Part shown: piece by piece, positions 52,375-61,500 of the stretch
How positions within the stretch are numbered: the first letter of the stretch is position 1
Layout: the number at the start of each line of letters is the position of its first letter
The notes under the pieces: generated by a model
Told to the model about the DNA's origin: nothing
The model's database searches: none
What the model saw: only the letters and a program-made list of their open reading frames with translations
Position numbers and translations under genes: made by a program
DNA from: Maribacter aquimaris
GTDB taxonomy: Bacteria; Bacteroidota; Bacteroidia; Flavobacteriales; Flavobacteriaceae
DNA length: 64,000 bases
Direction of reading: 5' to 3'
Assembly (NCBI RefSeq): GCF_014596745.1
Contig: NZ_JABTCF010000010.1
Span: 62,001-126,000, forward strand

Positions 52375-53277
52375 TTAATTGGCTTCATTTTTGGTCAGGG
52401 CAAGAAACTGTTCCTCAAGACTTTCCTTTCTTTTCACTAAATGGGAGAGCACTATGCCCTTGTCCATAAGGCTTCTATTCAATACTTCCGAATTCATTTC
52501 CTCGCTCAGGAAAGCTGTGATAAGGCCATTTTCCTGGGTTACCTTGCTAAAACTGTGGTTGTTTTTCAAGAAAGTTAAGAGCATATCGGTATTGCTCGAT
52601 TTTAATTCAAAAAAACCATAACTGGCCATCATATCGTCAACACGTCCGGAATATAATTTTTGTCCCTTTCTAAGGATAACGACATGGGTACACACTTTCT
52701 CGACTTCATCCAAAAGGTGCGAAGCCAATAAAATGGTGGTGCCTGTCGAAGCTACTTTTTTTATGATTTCCCTGATTTGGTGAATACCTTGGGGGTCCAA
52801 TCCATTGGTGGGTTCGTCAAGAATCAGGATTTCCGGATCGTTCAATAGGGCAGAGGCAATGGCCAAACGTTGCTTCATTCCTAAGGAGTAGGTACTGAAT
52901 TTACTGTTTTTACGGTCGAGCAATCCAACCAATTCCAATTTTTCCTCAATCTTGTTTTCGGGGACCTCCTTGATTTTACAGACCAGTTTCAAATTTTGAA
53001 TCGCGGTCATATAGGGGTAGAAATTTGGGCGCTCGATAATTGCCCCGACTTTTTTTAGGGCTTGGTGTGTTGAAATATTGCCGTCGAACCAAGCAAATTC
53101 CCCGCTGGTTCGGTTGACTACATTAAGAACTATGCCCAGGGTGGTGGACTTGCCACTGCCATTCGGCCCTAAGATGCCGTAAACATTACCCTTTTCTATA
53201 GTGAAGCTGAGATCCTTGACGGCTGTCAAGTACCCAAATTTTTTGGTTAGGTTACTAACGGTGAGAATTGTGCTCAA
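52375..53277 (-). CDS. ABC transporter ATP-binding protein, TTG start
   Basis: This 300-residue ATPase has Walker A GPNGSGKST (38-46), signature YSLGMKQRLAIASALL, Walker B ILILDEPTNGLDPQG and H-loop ASHLLDEVE. An additional C-terminal domain of about 80 residues follows. No ATG lies at the N-terminus: upstream of the TTG at 53277 the frame meets a stop within 10 codons, and the next ATG would cut off Walker A, so TTG is the start. It is paired with the permease directly downstream. Confidence 0.9.
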   Translation of the reverse strand: MSTILTVSNLTKKFGYLTAVKDLSFTIEKGNVYGILGPNGSGKSTTLGIVLNVVNRTSGEFAWFDGNISTHQALKKVGAIIERPNFYPYMTAIQNLKLVCKIKEVPENKIEEKLELVGLLDRKNSKFSTYSLGMKQRLAIASALLNDPEILILDEPTNGLDPQGIHQIREIIKKVASTGTTILLASHLLDEVEKVCTHVVILRKGQKLYSGRVDDMMASYGFFELKSSNTDMLLTFLKNNHSFSKVTQENGLITAFLSEEMNSEVLNRSLMDKGIVLSHLVKRKESLEEQFLALTKNEAN

Positions 53278-53344
53278 GTCAAGTGCTTTTTGATGGGTTA
53301 TGTACTACTTGACGAGAAACTTAATCGAATGTTACAATTTAATT

Positions 53345-55405
53345 TTAATTTCTGTTGACCCTATGGGTAATTCTTCTGTTGGTTATAACCGTGGTGGGGG
53401 CTATTTTATTCACCGTTACCGTTTCTGAAGGGTCGTCCACGGTGGTGTTAGAATCTGTCTGGTCTTGACTATTGGTTACCGTATTGGTATAGTCCACGGT
53501 TGAGATGTGAATATTGTTCAGGCTAGCCTTGGTCACCAAGGTCAAGGTTTCCAAATCACCAGGGTTCATACTGCCAACGTTCCAGTCAGGATATGTAAAT
53601 GATCCTTTGGAAATAGATGAGGATATCAATTCGAGTCCGGCAGGTAAAAGATCGGTCAAAACCAAATTGGATACTGGGTCAATGCCCAATGTTTCAACAG
53701 TGATGGTAAATGTTACGTTATCCCCATCATTGACCGTATTCTGGTCAGCATCTTTGTTCAATACGATATCAGGGTCGCAGTAATAGGCTGTTAAAGGTTG
53801 GGAGTCATAAGTACAACCCCCTTTGGTTACACGAACATAATAGTCCCCTGCACTGGTGGGTGTATAAGTGGCATTGTTAGCACCAGCGATCATACTTCCA
53901 TTTTCAAACCATTGGTAATTGTCGAAATTAGGGTCTACGACCTCTACTTGTGCCGCAGGAAGACATCCACCACCTGTCACTTGAAGGTCAACCTCGGGTA
54001 CCGTATCGAATCCGGAAAAATAGCCGGCTATTCCACGTGCACCATTAAATCCGAAAAAACCTACTGCAATGGGACCTGTAGATTGTACGCTTACATTGCC
54101 TGTTAAATTTGGTATATAGAAAGTTTTCCATAAGCTTGTTCCGGCAACTGCCATAGGGCTGGGAAGGGTCACGGAGCCAGAACCATCAATCACCTGTATG
54201 TTGGCGTCAGGCGTTGAAGTGGAGGCTATTATGGTTACTCCACCAGAAATCGTGGTGCCGGCAACATCGGTTATATCGGGAATATTATCCATCGTATCCG
54301 GTAAAAGACAGTTTACTGGAGCAACAAAATTCAAGCCTTGGGTATAAATGGCGCTGGATCCTGCCATACATTGATAAGCGTATGCATCTTTTGAGGTAGT
54401 GACAAACATATTGGCGCCTACCGTATTCGAAGAATAATAACTGCTGGGTATCTCAAAATAATCCCCATTGTTAATTGTTGCAATTGCCGTGGCAGAGCCA
54501 TTGACATAAATTGCCGTATTGTTTTGGGTGGCAATGATTATAGGAAATTCCGTGGCACCATTTGTTCCCCCTTTACCTCTTACAAATACATATTCCTTTC
54601 CTAATTTGTTTTCCGGTACAGGTTGGTCTATCCCAGCATCCCTGTTCGATGAGTTGGCTTGCCTACCATAGTTTAAAGAACCGTTACTGATGACAATATC
54701 CTTGTCTGAAACAATGGAAGCGCCGATCCAACCTTGACTCTGTGCTGTTGAAAAAGTGTTGCCCATATAGGCCTCAAATACGAAGGATTCATTGGCATCC
54801 AATGTAATTTGATAGGAATCGGCCGTGATACCATTGGCATTTGTCCCCAATCGAAATACACAGTTAGGGTCATAATCCGAAAGGGTAACCGTTGTACCAT
54901 CTTCCGTAGCCATGATACCAACGGTGTTGGATTTGGATACATGGGTTCCAAGGTTGGGAACACCCCCCCATTTAAAACGGGTACCCATGGCTGCCCTCCC
55001 CTTTGATGTCAACGAGGCCGCTTGTGAACCGGAAATACCTCTATAGTTTACATAGAACCCCTTACCACTAGGGGCTTCGAATCGAAGGCCTCCATTGTTT
55101 AAGACAACTCCTGTATTGGTGTTGTCTACCAATGTTATGTTGTTATCCCCATTTGCTAGGTTATAAACTCCCGGACTCGCTTTTGATATTGAAAATATCG
55201 CAATTGGGGTAGCACTGGTTCCCCTATAGGCATTCACAGTGAAAGCCGTGGTTTCCGGTGTAGACAAATAGATGGCTTGCTGTTGGATAGCTTGATTGTT
55301 TGCTCCCTGTTTTAAGGGAGGTAAGTAATGTAGGTCGCTTAATTGGGCGTATCCTACATGCATAAAAGCAAATAGTAAAAGGGGGACAAGAAACCTAAGT
55401 TTCAT
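53345..55405 (-). CDS. Exported IgGFc-binding-like protein with DUF11 domain
   Basis: This 686-residue exported protein starts at ATG 55405 (MKLRFLVPLLLFAFMHVGYAQ, signal peptide); a GTG six codons earlier is also in frame. Residues about 30-470 form an IgGFc-binding N-terminal type beta domain (KEYVFVRGKGG; IAVGFFGFNGARGIAGYFSGF). Next is an Ig/PKD-like module (VDPNFDNYQWFENGSMIAGA) and one DUF11 domain (DPDIVLNKDADQNTVNDGDNVTFTI). It ends with a basic tail, TTVITNRRITHRVNRN, and no recognisable type IX sorting domain. It lies directly downstream of the giant adhesin and is probably a co-expressed surface protein. Confidence 0.8.
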   Translation of the reverse strand: MKLRFLVPLLLFAFMHVGYAQLSDLHYLPPLKQGANNQAIQQQAIYLSTPETTAFTVNAYRGTSATPIAIFSISKASPGVYNLANGDNNITLVDNTNTGVVLNNGGLRFEAPSGKGFYVNYRGISGSQAASLTSKGRAAMGTRFKWGGVPNLGTHVSKSNTVGIMATEDGTTVTLSDYDPNCVFRLGTNANGITADSYQITLDANESFVFEAYMGNTFSTAQSQGWIGASIVSDKDIVISNGSLNYGRQANSSNRDAGIDQPVPENKLGKEYVFVRGKGGTNGATEFPIIIATQNNTAIYVNGSATAIATINNGDYFEIPSSYYSSNTVGANMFVTTSKDAYAYQCMAGSSAIYTQGLNFVAPVNCLLPDTMDNIPDITDVAGTTISGGVTIIASTSTPDANIQVIDGSGSVTLPSPMAVAGTSLWKTFYIPNLTGNVSVQSTGPIAVGFFGFNGARGIAGYFSGFDTVPEVDLQVTGGGCLPAAQVEVVDPNFDNYQWFENGSMIAGANNATYTPTSAGDYYVRVTKGGCTYDSQPLTAYYCDPDIVLNKDADQNTVNDGDNVTFTITVETLGIDPVSNLVLTDLLPAGLELISSSISKGSFTYPDWNVGSMNPGDLETLTLVTKASLNNIHISTVDYTNTVTNSQDQTDSNTTVDDPSETVTVNKIAPTTVITNRRITHRVNRN

Positions 55406-55544
55406 TTTTATATGCTTCAACACGTTCGTTTTTGTAGTTCACCAATGTACTAATTAACGAAGCTTTTCCATTGAAGGCAATATTAAGTTGTGAAACACCG
55501 TAAGGCCGTTGCCAATGCACCATTAATGGTGTTTTCAATAAATA

Positions 55545-55576
55545 CCTAAGGCAACATTTCTTATTGCTGCCCTAGG
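55545..55576 (-). terminator. Hairpin after the giant adhesin gene
   Basis: On the minus strand CCTAGGGCAGCA pairs with TGTTGCCTTAGG in 12 bp with two G-U pairs, followed by TATTTATTG. The T-tract is weak, so read-through into the downstream gene is possible. Confidence 0.5.
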
Positions 55577-55585
55577 ATTTTTCAG

Positions 55586-58500
55586 TTATCGGTATAATGT
55601 AAAGTGGCCAACAAATTCCCTTTCATCCGCTTCACCATTTAGTTTTATAATGTACCAATAATCACCCGAGGGTAATTCGGTGTTGTTATAAAGACCGTCC
55701 CATCCATCTTGATTGTCTTTGAATCGGTAGATGATTCGACCATATCGGTCATATATCTTTATGAAGATGTCAGGATAAATTTCTATGTTGATAGGGGTCC
55801 ACATATCTCTAGTGCCATCACCATTGGGAGTAAAGAAATTTGGAATCTCAATATCAATGAATTCGATATAAATTTCTGAAATTGCTTCACAACCATTTTC
55901 ATCAACGACACGTACTTCATAAGTATCCGTTCTATTGATCATAAAAGTATTGTCATCGCCATTGTCCACGCCATCAAAATAGTACGTGTAATCCTCTTTT
56001 CCGCCGGAAGCATAGGCGGTGATTTCATTAATGCCTTCCTGGGTTGTAACGAGTGTCAAGGCTGTGTAGCCGATTACTTCAAAATCAAAAGTGCGTATAC
56101 AACCATTGGCATGTGCTATGGTTAGGTAATGGTCCCCAGCAGTCATATCAGTGAAGTTGGGTTCTAGTACAAAGTCAGCGGGATCCGTAGAGTCCAAAGC
56201 ATAAAGTACATCACCGTTAACACTCTCATCCTCTAAGGTAATACTAAGGCTATTGTTAGGCGTATCACCGGTACATTCATAGATGACCTCAGTTGTGGCA
56301 TTGAGGTTTGCACCTACTTCAACGTTGATTAAATCATTGGTAGAACAACCATTGGCATCTTTAATATATACGGTATAGTAACCTGCCGATAGGTTTTCAT
56401 ATAAGAGTTTATCTTCGACAAAATCACCGGATTCGTTAGTATTTAAACTTGTAAAGTACGGTGCGGTACCCCCAGTGATGTCCAAGGTGATTGAACCATC
56501 GCTGCTCTCAAAACATATTTCGTTCTGTACGGTGTAATCCATCTCTAAAGTCGTTGGTTCCGTTATTGTGAATTCTATAACTTCATAACAACCAAGGCTG
56601 TCTTGGGCAATTACCGTATAATCCCCAGGGCTTAATCCATCAAATGTATTTTCCTCTATAAATTGATTGAGATTTGGGGAAATTGCAAATAAGTAATCCC
56701 CCGTGCCACCGCTTAAGTTTATAACAATACTACCATTATCTTCCCCATTACAGGTAACATCCGTTATTTCATAATCCAAGGTAAGTGGTATAGGCTCTTC
56801 AATTATAATTGCTTCGGACACGATTTCACAATCCCTACTTTGGACCCTTACATAATACGTTCCACTTGGAAGGTCGGCAAAGGTTCCATCAGTTTGGTTC
56901 GCCCTTATTTCCGTTGTCAAGGTAGCATCCCCAAATAAAGCATATTGATAGCTGCCAAGTCCACCATCAGCATCCGCTATGATCACAGCAGAACTATCGC
57001 CCGAACAATTTACGGTCGCTGCTGAGGTATCCAAGGTCATGGTCAATTCTTCAATAGCGTTTACGGTTATTTCGTTGGAAATGACGGATACACAATTAAA
57101 GTCATCCTTAACATAATAACTATAATTGCCAATAGCCATATTTTGGAACAGGTGGGAATCTGTACCATTGGTCTCGTTCATACTGTTGTAAGTAATGCCA
57201 TCCCCACTCCAGGTATAAGGAGCCGTTCCGCCGGAAGCAACAAGTAAAAGGTCCGCTCCTGCAAGGCAACTATTGGGTTTTTCCGTAATTAATATGGCAT
57301 CGACATCCGTTGGCGCTACGATTTCAACAATGGCTGTTTCATATGCACAACCAATATCATCCGTAACACTAATACTATAGAAGCCGGCACTAAGATCATG
57401 GAAATCCGGGCTTGTCTGTGCTGCAGCGTTGCGCAACAGTGTTGTTCCTGCCGCATCGTCATACGTATTAAGGCTGTAGCTATAATTCGGACTTACATTT
57501 CTTGTAGGGTCGATAATAAAAGAGACGGAAGCGTCCGTGTCGCCGGTACACACTAATTCGGTATTCGTAATCGTACCTGTTAGGGCATCTGGTTCTACAA
57601 GTTCAAAGGCATTCGTAAATAGCTGTGAACATCCAAGCGCATCGGTTATCTGTACGTTATACACACCAGCTTCCAATCCTTTGAATAGATTAGCGTTCAC
57701 TTGTGTAGCATTGTAAACGGAGGTAGTATTGGTATTGATTAATTCAATGTCATATAAAGCTTTCCCTCCTAATGGGATGATGTTGGCTGTGCCTTCACCA
57801 TTGGAACAACCGACACTCGATGTTTCAACCGTATCCAAAGTTACTGCAGCAGGGGGTGTTGTAACCGTAAAGGTGCGTTCTTGGCTACACTCTGGGAATG
57901 CAGCTTGTACCGCTCTAACAATATAAGTGCCCGCTGCGGCTGGTATGGTAGTCGTTGTGCCTGTGCCAGAGAAAGTACCTTCATCATCCGTTCTACTTGT
58001 TGATGTGCCATCGGCATTTAGAACTTCCCAGTCAAAATCACCGGTATAGGTGGCATCGGCAAAGGTTATTTGTATACTACCATCATCACCAAAACAGACA
58101 ACATTGGAAAGAACATCAACGGTTATATCAAAAGTATTGGGTTCCTCTACCACAAGTTCCGTAGTAATTGAACATTGGGTCGTAGTATTGGTTATCTCAA
58201 TAGTATGGGTCCCGACTTGTAGATCTGGGAAAATATTTGACGCCTGTGCCGTTCCCGAAGGTAATAATCTATATTCAAAATATCCGGGATTTGTAGTGTA
58301 TGTGGTACTGTTGGTCGTAACATCCACCCTAATTTCCTCACCAGTATTCGTAGTAGCACAACTAATATCAGTAAGTACAAATGTTGATGCCGAAATCAAT
58401 GGGTCATAAGGGTTTACGGTAACTGTTTGTTCAGAAGAACATCCAGCATCATCGAAAACACGGACGATTACATTACCACCTGCATAGTCTGTGTATGCAT

Positions 58501-61500
58501 ATGTAGCAGTTAATCCACTTTGTAAAATAGTACCAGTCGAAGCATCTTCGAACTCGTAACGCGAATAAGTAGTAGTGCCACCTATCAAAGTAGTTTCGTC
58601 CAAAGTGATTATGGCATTGTTCGTTGTATTGTCGGTGGTGCAACCAAATTGTGTTACTCCTGGAGTATTAAAATCAATAGCTGGATTTTCGTCAATGGTA
58701 ACATTTATTGGAGGAGACGTACAACCATTAGGACCTGTTGCCGTAATTTCATAAGTGCCACCTGGTAATTTGATATAAGATTGGGTCGTATTATCCCAAC
58801 TGGCACCAGCAGGAAGAACATCAATGCTGTAAGTCAGCGGGTTATTTCCGTTGTTTACTTGTACTAATTCAATCTTACCGTCTGAACCTCCATTACAGGT
58901 CACACCTGTTGGTGTTGCTGTAAAGTTGGGCTGAATTGCATCAGGCACCACAACAGTAAACACACGTTCACATTCCGGGTTCGAAGTATTTGTATCGTAC
59001 ACCGTAACCGTATAGGTTTCTGCATTTGAGATCATCACAGTAGCAGTTGTCGTAAATGCAGTTCTTGATGTAATAGTATTCCCTAGGGAATCTTCTATTT
59101 CATATTCATAATTGCCAGAACCTGATGATGCACTTATTAGAATCTCCGCATCATTGGTACACCCTAAATTTTCCTCTAAAGAAGCTGATGCTTGCAATGT
59201 TGGATACACATCTACTGAATCTGAATCTGTACAGCCATTACCATCCTTAACGAATATGGTATAATTGCCAACAGCAACATTTGTAAATACGCCACCATTG
59301 TCTTCATACGTAATTCCACCATCAATGGAGTATAATAAATTAGAAGAATCTCCTATAGTGGTCGTAACCGTAATTGTTGGGGATGTACTACAATTATCAA
59401 CGACAATGTTGCTGATAGTTGGATTAGCGGATAATGCCATGGTAACATCGCCTAAAGGATACGCACAGCCATATTGGTCACTGATACTGACCGAGTAATC
59501 CCCTGCGGCAGAACCAGCAGGAATCTCTAACGGATTGTCCGTAGTACCAGTAGCAACGGGGTTTCCTAAATCATCCGTAAGGGTGAAAGTGTATGTGCCT
59601 CCACCACCTACGATATTATCAATTTTGATAAGACCGGGGTTTTCACAAGAAATATCCTGTAGTTTGTTTAAGTCTGCGGTAATAACATCTAATTCTTCCA
59701 ACAATAAGTTTTCCGAAGCAGAAATACATGTATCCGTGCCGCCATCTATTTCCGTAATCTGAATAAAATACTCTCCTTCAGTCAAAGTGTTGAATATAAG
59801 GGTGTGAGGGGAAGCGAAAGGAACATTTCCAGGACTTTGATCTACTAAAGTCGCTGTTCCACTGGACATGTCATATAATTCCCATCTAAATTCAGTACCA
59901 AAAGGAGATTTGTTATCTGTGATTGTATAGGTTATATTTCCATTGGGTACTCCAAAACAAGTTGGTGTGGAAGTAATATCTATTTGTAAGGGTAATGGGT
60001 CTATAATATCATTGACGTTTCTATCACTTTGTCGTACACAACCATTAAAATCTTTAACGTAAAACATATATGTTCTACCAGGAACCAAACCTGACCAAGT
60101 ATGATTGCCGTGTCCCGCAGGAACAGTGACCATAGTACCTGACGAATCATCATCAGTTCCACCAGCAATCCAGGTTGCAGTAGCAGGGTCAAAATTAGCA
60201 GGATTATCAGAATAAGCATATTCGTAACCAGGAGTACCTTCGGAGCCTTGAACTTTAACTTGTAACTCATTACAGTTAACAACGATTGCCGTTAATTTGA
60301 TGTCTAAATTATCCAAAGGATAAGGGATTGTGAATCTTGGAAAATCTGTTTGGCAAATTGTGTTTCCTGAACCATCTACTGTCCTCATTGATGGATTAAC
60401 ATTTTCTCCGGATAAATAACCGGTTATAACATCCGATATACCGGGTACAGAGTTGTCTGCAACCCACGTACTACCACCGTCGGCACTAAATTCTATCGTA
60501 CCCAATGTAGTTGGGTAGTTAAAAAATTCGAAACCATAATCATTAGGGTCAACACTGGAACAAGAAGAAGGTAAAACACCTCTGTATTCACCTATTAGTT
60601 CTATAGGATTGTTAATGGTCACATTAGGGGTCGTTGTTAACGTACAACCACTAGCATCTGTAATGTTAATCGTATAATCACCCGGAATTAAATTGTAAAA
60701 CGTTTTTGTATTGTTGATTACGTTGGTAACTGTCTCGTTGGAAGCACCACCATTGTCTAAATCTACGATTTCATAAGTATATGGCGCAATACCTGAAGTG
60801 ACTTCTACAGCAATAGTTCCTAATCCGTCATGACATTCTGGGTCTGTTGGTGTTGCTGTGAAAGTTAATTGGGTTGCAGGGTTTACGGTGACCGTTTCCA
60901 TAAATTCACAATGTGGATCCGCTGCACCGTTGTCCCATACATAAACATCATACGCGCCAGTATCTGCCGCTGCAACTGCAAATGTGCTTGTAGCACTAAA
61001 ATCTGCTGCTGTTACAGGGGTTGTTGTCGGAACAAAGGCATACGCCAAGTTTCCGTCACCACCACTGGCGGTAACCGTAATGTTGCCATCTCCACAAGAA
61101 CTAACATCCGTGACATCTACTGTAGCATTTAAATTAGGTTGTATGACGATTGTTTTTTGTACAGGACCACAACCAAAAGTGTCATCTACATCAATCGTAT
61201 ATGACCCATTGGTCAATCCTGTAAATGTATATGTCGTTGGAGTGGTCGATGCAGGGGTAACCCATCCACCGCCATTGATTCTAAAGGTATAGTCACCATT
61301 GCCCGAAGTTACATCAACCGTAATCGTAGCGTTGTTTCCACCATCATAACATGTTGTAAAAGTGGTGTCAAAATCCACTGTTTCCGGTGCGGAGACCGTT
61401 ATGGGTAGTGTTGATAGTACTTCGCAACCATTCACATCTTTTACACGTATTAGGTAATCGCCGTCGGCAATATTGTTAAAGATCGTATTGGTTTGATAGG

